From: Scortum barcoo
Taxonomy: Eukaryota; Chordata; Actinopteri; Centrarchiformes; Terapontidae
Assembly: GCA_023238725.1 (NCBI GenBank)
Contig: CM041536.1
Coordinates: forward strand, 18,548,298-18,612,297
Reading direction: 5' to 3'
DNA: 64,000 nucleotides
The position numbers and the translations under genes were made by a program. The notes beneath the pieces were generated by a model, which ran no database searches, was not told the DNA's origin, and worked only from the letters and a program-made list of their open reading frames with translations. Positions 24,794 to 35,800 of this stretch are shown here, piece after piece (within the stretch, counting starts at the first letter, position 1; every line of letters begins with the position of its first letter).

Positions 24794-25748
24794 CTTATTT
24801 TGGCCATAAAAGGCTGACATTATACACTAGCACATGACATGGATTGAAATGCATTTTGAACGCGAGCCACATATGCTATAGTGTGTTTGCGATGTTAGTA
24901 ATTAACATTACTCGCAGGTCAACAATTCCACTGTGCAAGTTTTGTGCCTCTTCTGGACAAATTTTGTAAACTTTGCATACATATAAAAAAAGTGCAGTAC
25001 AGTTCATAAACCCCGCCCCGTCCATGTAAGCAGATGGGCCAAACTAAAAAATCAAAGTACATGTCAAATAAATTTTTATCAAAGATGGTTTCTGTCATTT
25101 TACATAATCATGCTGATGTATGTTCAAGTATTGATTTTTCTCCTAAGTATGATTTTAATTACTTATTTGACTCTATGAAAAGGGGGTGAAATGTCATGAT
25201 TCACAGTTGTCAGTCACAGTGAAGTAATTGCGGAGGCACGTACAGACATCTTTTTTGGAAAGAGAGATGAAAATTTAACTCGAGCAAATGGTTGTTAGCT
25301 AACAGTTACTAACAAATGACTACCAATCAATACAGTGCTGCTTAAGTCACAAAATTCTCCTTGCATTTGTAAAATGAGGTGGTCCAAGTGGCTGCACTTT
25401 CTTGGCATCGCCACTAAATTTACACCCCTGCTGGGTTTGTACCTGCACAAAGACAGGGCCTTGGTCGTACAGTGATTGTGATGGCTGGCTACACACACTT
25501 AAGCAATCTTCACTTTGACCAAGCTCTGCTGAAGCTCAAAGTGTCTATAGATTACTCCCAATTCCCTGATGTAATGCTTAATGACAAGAAAAGAGCTTTC
25601 ATCTTACCTATGAAAGTAAAACGCTCAAACCAAAATTCCACTCAGTTGGCAGTTTTTGAGCAGACTGGATTAGGTGTATTGTTGCCTTCAGCAAGGACAG
25701 ATACTGTCAATGCAACAGATCCCAGATTTCTGTAGAGCTGAAAGTCCG

Positions 25749-25774
25749 TGTCTACAGCTACAAAGCTGTAGACA
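25749..25774. other. perfect 11-bp inverted repeat
   Basis: Arms TGTCTACAGCT and AGCTGTAGACA flank a 4-base loop (25760-25763). No flanking T run makes it a terminator-like signal; its meaning is unknown. Confidence 0.85.
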
Positions 25775-25900
25775 GTCATGGTCTTGTACCAATGCCTTGC
25801 TGGTTGTATCAGATATATGTTTCTATTTAAATCTTAGTTTTTTGTGATCACTTAGTTTAGATTAGTTGGAAGACAAGCTGAAAAAAGAACCCAGGGTTTT

Positions 25901-25921
25901 TGTTGTTGTTGTTGTTGTTGT
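25901..25921 (+). repeat. GTT trinucleotide microsatellite
   Basis: About seven TTG/GTT units, directly visible. Confidence 0.9.
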
Positions 25922-26718
25922 ATTATTTAAGTCTTTTTTCATCTCCTCCTGTGTCAGTGCCAGATATACTTCACTGCAGGTGACAAAACAGGTAAAGAAT
26001 TGCAGGTCTTAACATTGAAGATTTGTCTTTTGGAAAGGCAGCAACTCAGCTGGTTCACTAAAATCAATTCAAGTTTATCAGTGTAAGACAATGAATTAAA
26101 TCCAACAAGACACTTGGAGAGCACACTGAGGATAGAATGTTAATGTGTCTGACGGTTATGGCTGAGCTTTTATCTACCTAAATGGTGGGAGGTTTGACCG
26201 CCTAATGACCACTGTGCTTAGCAAGAATAAATCCAATACACAATCCCCAGGGGTGGTGGTGTAGAGGCTTCATATGTTTATCTGTGTTCTTAAGTGCGTG
26301 CATGTCAATGGACTTACTCAAGAATAAAAACCATTCTATAATCTAACAACGTTCATGCAGGATGGATGGGAGGGAAGAACATTTCTGATTGAGGGAAGGG
26401 TATCTCATGAATTTTCAACATGGTACCTCACTCCCAGTGTCTCTAACCTCATGTATTTGTGAAGGCTCTTTCATCACATATGTCAACTTCACCTACGGAT
26501 AACCAACAGAGGATATGCACTCTTCCTTTTGCATCAAATTGTCTTGTGTCAGTTGGCTCCCGCGTGCAGCGAAAGACACTGAGCATTAGTTATGGATGTC
26601 TGTTTCAGAAGAAAAGTAAGTTTTTATCAGCCTCTGAATAAACTTTACCCCAATAAGAGTGTCTGAAGGAAGCCACGGTGACACTAGTGGCAGGTTTGTG
26701 TCACGAAGACCAGGATGC

Positions 26719-26732
26719 ATATATATATATAT
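26719..26732. repeat. short AT dinucleotide repeat
   Basis: Seven AT units, directly visible. Confidence 0.9.
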
Positions 26733-27075
26733 AAATACAGCTGCATTTTACATTTGATTCACTTGTTACCTTAACGAATTATGTGGGAGTCATCAGAGGA
26801 CTGTTTTCAGGGAAGCATGAATGAGTTCAACAATGAACGTCTGCAAAACATCCTCATTCATTATACTGGAAACTGGCATTCAGAGATAGTAGAAGCAGTG
26901 CGTCATCTCCCAGCTGGGGAAGTGCATCACAGTGGTAAACTTTCCCACTCGAATTTTGAGCTTGAAATCATCAGCTGTCAAAAACAAACACCGGATGAAC
27001 AAGATCAAACCTGACTGCACTGTTGTGAGAAGTTGAGGTCATGACTGTGCAACATTTGTGTGTGCTAGAGGGTGT

Positions 27076-27089
27076 CATGCACGTGCATG
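27076..27089. promoter_or_regulatory. 14-bp palindrome with CACGTG E-box
   Basis: CATGCACGTGCATG is a perfect palindrome centred on the canonical bHLH E-box CACGTG. A USF/MYC/CLOCK-type site is possible; occupancy is unknown. Confidence 0.4.
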
Positions 27090-27982
27090 GAATCATGGCA
27101 CTGGAAAAAAGAGAGGGAGGATAAGATTGTGAGATGCATTTTTTTTTCCTTCCCCCCATTGTGTCTGCAAAACACAAGCACAATATGAAAAATGAATAAA
27201 ACACACACTGTAGGAAAATTGAGTAAATGAATATTCATGCCCTGGATCGCTGTAACAAGCACTGTGAGTCTTAAAACGTCTTTTCGCCGTCTACAGTCGT
27301 GCATTCAGCTCTCTTTGTATGGTAACTGCATTTGCCTGATTGCTTTTTCTGTTTGTGAATGGTTTGTTTCGAGAAAGGCCTTGGCATGGGGTATAAGGCA
27401 TCACTTAATCCTCTGGCAATAGGAAAGAAAGGATAAGAAACAATGTGAAGGCATGGCAGAATAGGCATGCAATGATGCTTCTCAATGGTGATCATTCCGG
27501 CATTCTCTGGCACAGCATGCTTAATGGATTTTCTGGTTGTACTGTATGCGTCAGTTGTTGCCAAAAGCCAACCGACTGAATTGACAGAACGTGTCATTTA
27601 AATGCGACCTTTATTGTAGATGTGTGCCACTCTGGGCAGATACAGATGTTGCTTGGTTGTTGTTTTTTTTTATCAGAAAAGGTACATTTAAAGGCAGAAC
27701 AAGATGAAGAACGTTAAAGTGTTGCTTTGCGTTTAGTTGTCATTGTTGTTCAGTTATGACCACTGCATTAAAATAGAGGGTGTCATGCATTGGTTGACTT
27801 TGTGTAAGCACAGCACGCAGCCTGAAAAAAAAAAAAAGCCAAGTCATTTTCTCCAAGAAGGGAATCACCAGCTGAATTAAAATGCATCTGACTTCCTTCA
27901 CCATCGTAGGGTGAGTAAGTATGGAAGCTGTACTTATGAGTGAATTTTTCTGCTACTGTATTATGACTTTCGTATAAACCTT

Positions 27983-28321
27983 AAAAAAAATGGCACCACT
28001 TCCTAGTAAGGCTTCCTATAAAATAGGTCAATAAGTAGTGACTAATGACTTTATTGATAGTTAACAAATACTTGACCAATGCTTTATCACTTACTAACCA
28101 TTAATAAATTTGGTCCAGGTTATGAAAACACCATCTGGTTGGTGTTTTCCCACAGTTTTAAAAGATCTGGACCGAAATCCAAACATTTAAAAGTGCAGAT
28201 TTGATGTATTGTGGTAGATACCCTTTATTAATGACTAAATAACTAATTCATATAGGCAGAATAGCCCATTAGAAGGTGATAAACCACTGAATGAAATACT
28301 AGGAATGAGTGCTACATTTTT
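27983..28321. mobile_element. MITE-like element with long inverted termini
   Basis: The left end (27983 on, AAAAATGGCACCACTTCCTA) matches the reverse complement of the right end (to 28321, AAAAATGTAGCACTCATTCC) over about 25 bp at roughly 80 percent, allowing one small indel. CCTT flanks both ends (27979-27982 and 28322-28325), a possible 4-bp target duplication. The interior has repeated ATTAATAA and TTAACAAAT units like MITEs common in fish. There is no coding capacity. The superfamily is not assigned. Confidence 0.55.
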
Positions 28322-30560
28322 CCTTCTCAGAGTAGTTCATGGAGACCACAGTTCACCATGTGACCAATGACGTTCCAAAGGGGTGTTACTGCCTTTGCTT
28401 TCAACTGTTTGCATCCATTGAACTGAACCACACATACGCATGGATGCAAACTCAAAACTTCCAACAAAGGTGTTTTTCTGTACATCCTGTCAAGCCTCTT
28501 AATATGAAGTATAAAGTAATATAAAGTTTTTACTAAGTTGAAGTTCTGGACTATTTGTGATTTGACTTCAGTGGTAGGAGGTGATTTTGATGTAGCCAAA
28601 GTAAGAAAATTTCTTTATTTTAACTTTTTCTATTTTTTAAATAGAACTTGTTCATTTTTTAAATGAACATTGGAGCTTTTTAGGTGATGGAAAGATTTTT
28701 TTGTATTTATTTATTTGTTGGAACCAACTGAGGGCATATTTTGTACATAAAAATCCAAATCTGGGCTTTGTCACTTCTGACATATCTGAACCACTTTCAT
28801 TTAATTGACATTATCTTTTTTGTCAACAATTTCCTCAGTTTTGGGGGATAACTCAAGTTCCCTTCCACCATTGCTTCTGTACCCCTTGTTTCCACAAGTT
28901 TTTTCTCTCTTTTCCAAAGGACAACTGCTTTCACATCCACTTTCTTTACTGGTAACTCAAACGGTTCTTTATGGTAGGAAAAGCTTGTGTAATATGACAT
29001 GCAAACCAAAAAACTGTAGACTGACTGGCTGTTGTCGCATTTATTTCTGCTGTGTGATCTATTTATATTGGATAGAAAATGGCTAAAGTTTATCCTCGTC
29101 ATCGACTGAAATTTGGTCTGAATTCTGTTTATTCCTACAGACCACAATAAAAGGTTGCCCACAACATATCCACAGCTGTGATGTACTGTGGGCTACAATT
29201 GTTCCTGATGAATTTACAAGTGTTCGCTCTATCATTTCATCATTTGAAACATTGCTGTTTAGTTTAGGAGCAGTTCCAAAGCTACCCATATTCAGATAGG
29301 CTGCCTCCAGCTGTATCTGCCTCCTCTGCCCTTGACGTCCATGTTCTGCATATCTAATCCTCCGCTCACCCCCTCACTTTGCCTTTGCACAACGCTTGCC
29401 TCTTCTCCTACTGTCAAGAGCGCCTCTGCGTGTGAATTTTACAGGTTCAAAGATCAAAGCAGAGAATCCCAATGGAGATAAAGACAGAGAGAAAATGAAA
29501 GTGAAGATAAAGAGAGTTTGAAATCCCCTCCAGTCTCCATATTTAGATGTTTGTCATCACTTTGTTTATGTGTTTTAGTGCAACCTTAGTTTCTTTTAAG
29601 CTTGCCATGGTTTTGCACCCTGAAGCCTTGTTTGGACTGCTTAAGTAACCTGACAGCTACTTAGTCATGACAGCATCAACAAATATTTACCCACTGCAAT
29701 TTATTTTTTGTCCAAAGAAACTTTTTTTTTTCCAATTTATTTTGTCAACCTTCATTTTTACAATGAGAAAGGTCAAGGTCAAGAATTACTCACAATAAGA
29801 AAGAATAGCTTGAGACACAATTGGGAAATGACTTTCCTTGTCAAACGGGCAAACCTTAGATCCTTATAAGATTTTTATTAAAGTTAATGTTAATGTTCCT
29901 CTTATGTCTTGCCTCAAGAATATCAGTAACGTGCAGATTTATGCACCACCATAGGGCCACTGTTTCACCAGTGCATGGAGTAAATGAAAAAGGTGCTATC
30001 AGTTCCTACCACTGGATCACATCATGTGCATTCAAAACTGTCAGTTCACAATATGGTGGTGAAATGTAATGTTGCTGCATGATATGTAGTCCGATATATA
30101 CTAAGTCTGACATATGTAAGTGAGATTTAAAACAAATTTTAGTAAACTTAACCAGACTTTTATCTATTAACTACACATCCTTGTCATTATGAAAGACTTC
30201 AAAATTCAGATTGAATGAAAAACTTTCTGTTCAAATCAGTCACCACTTCAAGAAGTTTACCTCCTGAGGGCTTTCTTAGTTTCTGATACAGCCATAACAA
30301 CCTTAAACCCCATTTTCAACTAAATTTAGTTGGTTTTGTCTTTTAATACCAGCTAGCAATTGAACTCTATACGTGTAAAAAGTTGTTTTAATCTTTTGTT
30401 CAAAGGTGTTTCAAAAATTGAATGGTCACCACATATAATTTTTTTTGGAAAGGATACAGTACTACAAGTGATCTGATAACCCCCTGGATCCTCCAAAAAT
30501 ATGCATTTCCTTACTGTGGTATTTGCCTCCTTACGGTGTCCGTTTGACTGGAGCTGCACA
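28322..30560. other. non-coding stretch, no gene seen
   Basis: Holds two adjacent small hairpins (28628-28669) and T runs near 29724-29733. A 121-codon frame on the minus strand (28797-29162) has no domain and overlaps a 93-codon frame on the other strand. No repeat family was recognised. Confidence 0.5.
28628..28669. other. two adjacent related hairpins
   Basis: TTCTATTT-TTT-AAATAGAA (28628-28646) is followed after 2 bases by TGTTCATTT-TTT-AAATGAACA (28649-28669). Both have perfect arms and the same TTT loop, so they look like a diverged local duplication of one palindrome. Confidence 0.8.
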
Positions 30561-30980
30561 CCAGATGGTGCTGAGGAGTGGGCAGGGAACAGTTGGTCTT
30601 AATTAACCTTTCTACTCTGTAGTGTCATTAATGTCAATCGGATGCTGTCACCAGAGATGAGCTTGGGCTGAGGAGAATGGGTCAGGGTGCAACGGGAGAG
30701 ATGAGCGGTGTGAGGAGATAGTGAGGGTCAGGAAAGCAGACAAGTGAACAGTGATACAGAGAGAGGCGGGTTGAAGGTCTGAGGAGAGGAAGGGGAATAT
30801 GTGGGGAAAGGGGAAATATCCTTTGACCTTGCTGTGTGAATGACAGATGAAGACAGGGAGTTTGTGCTTGGCTGAGTGTTTATGTCAGCTGCAAGATTCA
30901 TGCCGCTGCCCCATGGTAACCACGAGCAGAGATAAACGCAGGCCGAACTTTTGACCCGCGTTTTGATGAACAAAAGTTGC
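30561..30980. promoter_or_regulatory. enhancer-like block with nuclear-receptor and X-box-like motifs
   Basis: A purine-rich, repeat-poor block. It carries TGACCTTG (30834-30841; minus-strand CAAGGTCA, the monomeric ERR/SF-1 type site) and CCATGGTAAC (30911-30920), the right half of an RFX X-box. CpG is locally higher at 30940-30965. Function is inferred from motifs only. Confidence 0.28.
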
Positions 30981-32240
30981 TGTTTCGTAACAATACAGAG
31001 AAAACAGATTAGGAAAAACAAGTACATCAGAAGCTTCTAAAATGCCACGGTCTTATATCACTACAAAGTAGGGCAGACAATGTTAATGGCTTTTCTCAAG
31101 ATGGGAGATTGAAGTGCTTGTCAGCTTCTCCAGCCAAATCCTGGGGCAAAAACATAGATTAGAATGTGCACATCACAGTTCTTGCATCAAAGACATCGCA
31201 GCTTTCCCAAAGTACTTTTTTTTCCTTCACATTCGTCAATACATATCCAAACACAACAGACTCCGATTAAAATCTATATCAGAAAACAATAATGTGTTGA
31301 GGTGGTTTCGTCTTTAAAATGGTAAAGATGAGTAACATTCCATTAAGGACAGACTGATCTAGTTTGAATAGATCTAACTTTTTTTTCCTGCGTGATTTAA
31401 AAGGATTTTATATTTAACTTTTAAAGACAGACAACATTGCAAAACAACAAACTTAATTTTAGCATCTCCTGAGGCAATCGTGATGTAATAAATATCTAAT
31501 ATGCCAGAGTAAGTTGTTTTATTGCTGTCTGGATTTTAGTACAGAGGACCTCTCGAACAGACTGTTTCGAGAAGTCACTGCAGTGTGTTTTGAGTTCGAA
31601 TGTGCTTTTTTGAAAGTAAAAAGATGTACAAAGGGATTGAAGAGGAACATACCAGAAGATTTTGCTCGAGCCACTTGCCCCGCTGAAGTCCATCCATACA
31701 AGGGAATACATAACCTTCAAGTTGTTGCTGAGCAGATTCTCTGCTCTGGGTGCAGCGGCCGATGGGAACAACACGGCTGATCTCTCCTTCTCCTTAGTAA
31801 GAAAACAGTGACACTCATGTGATGCTGCTGGCTTTACAGTTCCTTATTTCTTTTTATTTATTTATTTGTTCTTTCTTCCTTTTTTTTTCCAACCATTCTT
31901 GTGCAGTGGTGTGTAAAAATAGGCTTGAAAAGAGTGGAATAGTCTAATGTTAGGTGGAATGAAACACTGGATTTTCTAGCAAGAGAAAGAGAATTTGTAA
32001 ATAGGAAAATGGGTTTTCAATTGAATATATGAATAAAAAAATACCACAAATAAGTAATATATAAATAAAAATTTTTGTACAGTACATATAAATGCCACCC
32101 GAGGTTTATTGGCATTAGATTTAGACCACAGTTAAGCGACAGGTTAAAACCATTCCAATTTTGCTTCTGGCAGATATGAATAGACATGGTGCCTCCAGTG
32201 TTCCCTCGCCGTGGTAATAGTGAAAGATTGATCTTCAAGA
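30981..32240. other. non-coding stretch, no gene seen
   Basis: AT-rich DNA with TTTA repeats near 31853-31868. At 31496-31780 open frames of 88 and 92 codons overlap on opposite strands without recognisable domains. Confidence 0.5.
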
Positions 32241-33010
32241 CATGCTCAACAATTAATTCATGAATTGATTTTCTGCTCGGGATTAGTATAGCTGCAGTCT
32301 TTTAGAAAAGCTGTGGCGTCTCAGGCCTGGAGCAAATTTTGTTCCCTGATAAGTCGAACAGAAAGGACATGAAGGTCAGGGAGTGTTCAACGGCCCAGAG
32401 TGACTGAAATGAAGGGCAGACTGAGCATATGTTGAAGTGAGGCGAGTGCATTCACAGCCCATCCCACGGTCAAGAAACACTGAAGGAAAACACCAAAAAA
32501 GTCAGAAAGCAATGATCGAATTGTTGTTTTTACATCGGCACGGTCTATGCCCTAGATGTTGAGTGTGAAAACTTTAAATGCTTTGCTACAAATTCACACC
32601 CACAGCTTTCTGATTAACATGTTGATTTAACGCTCAGTTGAAATGTATATTATTTGACGCAGGAGCACCTGCAAAATCACAATGGGCCTGTATGCAGGAT
32701 TTTTTATGGGCTCATCTCCATAAAGCTGGCTGGTGATAATGTTGTTTTCTGTGGTCAGGTAAAACCATTTCAGCAATTACTCCACTGCAGTGATGATGAC
32801 CCTTGGATACCGTGAGTGGTTAACAAACATTTTAATAAGCCATACATGAAACACATCTCCCAACCTGACTAATTGATTGATTTTTATCGTCATGCCTCAT
32901 TGGAGCTCAGGCCATGTGAACTTCTAAGCCATTACTCATGTTCAGTGATCAACATGCTTTCTTCTGTGGATTACACATCTCTCTCCTAACAAGGAAAGCC
33001 TAACAGCAAG
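32241..33010. promoter_or_regulatory. enhancer-like non-coding blocks
   Basis: Includes the 12-bp palindrome AATTCATGAATT (32255-32266) and several ATTGATT/TAATTGATT homeodomain-like cores near 32870-32885. The composition is balanced, without simple repeats. Probably more than one element; conservation untested. Confidence 0.25.
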
Positions 33011-34740
33011 CATACTCTCTAAATCCTGACATATACGAAGATGGATGGTAATGACCAGCCTTTACGTGGCTGTAAAGTATGCAGCTGCATGGAGTGCCCT
33101 CTCCTTCTGGCAAGTCATTAAGAGTGCATCACCAGGGTCTTCCTTCACACCTGGAGAAGCAGGTGCAGGGCCTCGACCTCGTAATGGAGTACAAGGTGAG
33201 CTCAAATAGTAGACAACTCCCCAACTGGGGAGTCCAGGATGCAGTAGAAGTGGTAAATGAATGCATGTGTGCTTCTATGAGTGTGTTTCTTTCAGAAAAA
33301 AATAAATAAATACAAACACTTCTGCTGTTAAAATTTGAAAGCAGCAAACAACAAACATGACTTCACTGCAATGCAGAGCCTGGGCCAATAATAGACTGCA
33401 GCTTGAAATCTTATCCGATTGATATAAAATATTGAGGAAACACATCACATCCTACCAGTCAGGTGATATTTTGCATACAAAGTGTTATTGCGTCTCATAC
33501 AACTATAAATCATTTATTTAATTACCAGTTTAAGGGAGGCTTAGATTAAAGAACTCATTTGCATTATTGAGCATCAGACCACTCTGCTAGAAAATATATG
33601 TACTCCGTCAGAGAGATAATGACTCAGTCGAAGAAACAGCACAACAAGATGGTGTCACATTTTACTGTACATCATAAAATGAGTCAAGGGCATGGATTAA
33701 GTTGCTCCAAAACAGAAGGGTCCCATGAGGACAGATTGGTGGTGTTATGAAAACTAGGATTACGTGTGGAGACGTGGTAATGGCTGTTGATTCTCAAGTG
33801 TCTATTTGACATTGGTTGTGGCCCTTAAGAACAAAACGCAATACATATGCAAAGCACTAATCAAGTAGTATCAAAATTGACCATGCCAGTCTTGCTTAAG
33901 TGCTTTCTTGGCAGATGTGGACGTTTACTACGTGTCAGTGAGTGTGTATGTGTGTGCCTCGGAGAGAGCGAGAGAGACGGCTAATAGTTCTTCATTTTGA
34001 AATTGTCATTACATCAGCCCAACGTTTCTCACATGGCAGTTGTAGTCAACGAATACTCCCAATACTATGCTGACATGAATATAAAACAGCAGACCTGTGT
34101 CTGTAACCTCAAGCCAGCCATTTGCCATTGCATCTGTGAGGGTAATGGAAGAGGACAAGAGAGGGTGGGAATGTGACAGTCATTGCATGCACCTCTGGCT
34201 ATGGCGGGCATGCCTGAAGAGGTATGTGAAAGTGAACTGATTTCGGCTGCTAAGACTAGGGACCGTCCGTCAGTAAGTAAATTTGAGAGAAATAAGCTCT
34301 TATAGATAGTGTATTGGTCCTGACTGCAGGCAGTCAGCATCCATTTATGGTAATGGTGAGGCACACAAACCAATGTGCCTGCCTCAGGTCCTGCTTTTCC
34401 CCCCTCACTGCACTGTTTCTGTGTGTTAAACCACACCAAATTATTCTTTTTATTGTTATTTTTATGCTCCAAATTGTGCTCAGAATTGACCGGTTAATAC
34501 GTCTTCAGTCATACTTGAGTCCCGGCTGCTGTAAGACTTTTAATCACTCCGTGCCTTTAAAAGGCCATGTTTTCTCCTTTTTTTATTTTCTTTTCAACTC
34601 CTTCCAGTTTTAAAGTCTCCTTCATATTTGATTTATGGTGATATTTGACTAAATCAGATCTAATTCCACAATGTTGAAACACGACCCTGGGTTAACATCA
34701 TAAGTTAATATTTCATTCTTCCCCTGCTGTAACTTTGGTC
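33011..34740. other. non-coding stretch, no gene seen
   Basis: A GTGAGC donor-like site occurs after an open frame near 33195, but no good acceptor partners it. A GA-rich stretch lies at 33961-33980. A 135-codon frame on the minus strand (34065-34472) has no domain. Confidence 0.45.
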
Positions 34741-35060
34741 ATTGAGACAGTGTTGATAGGCCATTATTAGTGAGTGATGGAGTGATTGCTAATGAGGAGG
34801 ATAGAGTATGCAGCCAAGCCCCAGTTGATGAAGTGTGATAGATAAAGGAAGAAATTGTCCTGCTAATGTGTAATTGAGTTTGAAAAGACATCATCATCTT
34901 GAGGTGAGGGACGATTATAGATGACCCCCTATTATTTTATTATTGCGGCAGCCTTTTAGATATGAGAATTTTCATGTTTTCCATGTCACTTCCCTTTACG
35001 GTTAATAAGGGGCATGAAGAGACAGGCCTGCTGAGGTGGTTATTTCACAGCTGAATCATG
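34741..35060. promoter_or_regulatory. enhancer-like non-coding block
   Basis: Repeat-free sequence with several GCTAATG/GTAATTGAG homeodomain-type cores around 34788-34875 and even composition. A good candidate for conservation by appearance; no direct evidence. Confidence 0.3.
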
Positions 35061-35450
35061 CACAGGTGTTCTTTTTCTGTATTTTCAAAAATGTGCTATG
35101 ACGTCCAGACACACACAATGGAACAGATGGGTTGATAATGCCACATAGTTATTGAGTTAATGATTGGTGAAAGATATATCTTCGTCTCAGCGTGCGTCTC
35201 TGCCTCTCCTCTCTAACACCACCATAAACCACAAATAACTTTAAATATGCAGGCATATCGCTCATACTGTGAGAGCGGCATGGATGTAAAAATAGGATAA
35301 AGCTTCAAGGCAGGATATATTTCTTTTAAGAAGTCATACACATACACATGCACTAAATACACAATGTTTATGTTGCATTTGCAGTTAAATCACACAAGTA
35401 GTGACCTCACCGTTTTCTGTCTTCATAAACAGTCACTTAGCTTGATTACC
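35061..35450. other. non-coding stretch, nothing notable
   Basis: Ordinary single-copy sequence without gene or repeat family. Confidence 0.5.
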
Positions 35451-35800
35451 TACTCACTACTCGCCTCCGCTCGCAGACCTGTCAAGGCCCTTCTCCACAA
35501 CGGCATGGCGTCCCGCTCCTCCGTTATGACGCCGTCTGGGAGATTAAATGTATGGATCACAGTTTCCCAGACCAGACCACCTGAGCGGCAATGAGTCGGA
35601 GTAGCATCACCTCCCTATCTGGGCCACGCCACAGTAGACTCAGGTTCCACACCAGCGGGAGTTGATCAGTCAGCGAGCAAGGCATTAATCTGCGTGACGT
35701 GACACACTGACTCTCCCCTTGGAGGACGTCCGGTGCTGGGAAGCCGTCCAACAGCAGTGCCTATTGCTGCTAGAGTAATGCAGGGTGTCAGAGGAGTTGG
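35451..35800. promoter_or_regulatory. CpG-enriched block with CRE-like site
   Basis: CpG and G/C are clearly higher than in the flanks (about 35460-35760), and a CRE-like TGACGTGA lies at 35695-35702. Open frames on both strands (64 to 76 codons) have no domains. It could be a promoter, an enhancer or an undetected exon. Confidence 0.27.

Larger units (their letters stand above)
24611..27982. other. non-coding stretch with hairpins and microsatellites, no gene seen
   Basis: Contains perfect hairpins at 24763-24793 and 25749-25774, a GTT microsatellite, a TA microsatellite and a palindromic E-box at 27076-27089. Open frames at 25472-25735, 26781-27014 and 27271-27597 show no domains. An A13 run lies at about 27825-27837. 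Confidence 0.5.

Noticed and set aside
25472..25735. 87-codon plus-strand frame
   Set aside because: No domain, no flanking splice signals of quality.
26530..26613. Possible exon ending at AAAA|GTAAGT
   Set aside because: Acceptor options are poor and the donor context AAAA is weak.
27066..27789. 16-base exact direct repeat TAGAGGGTGTCATGCA at 27066-27081 and 27774-27789
   Set aside because: One 16-base repeat in 64 kb is close to chance expectation and the flanks do not match.
33079..33309. Frame ending near a GTGAGC donor at about 33196
   Set aside because: No convincing acceptor upstream; the frame also continues through the donor.
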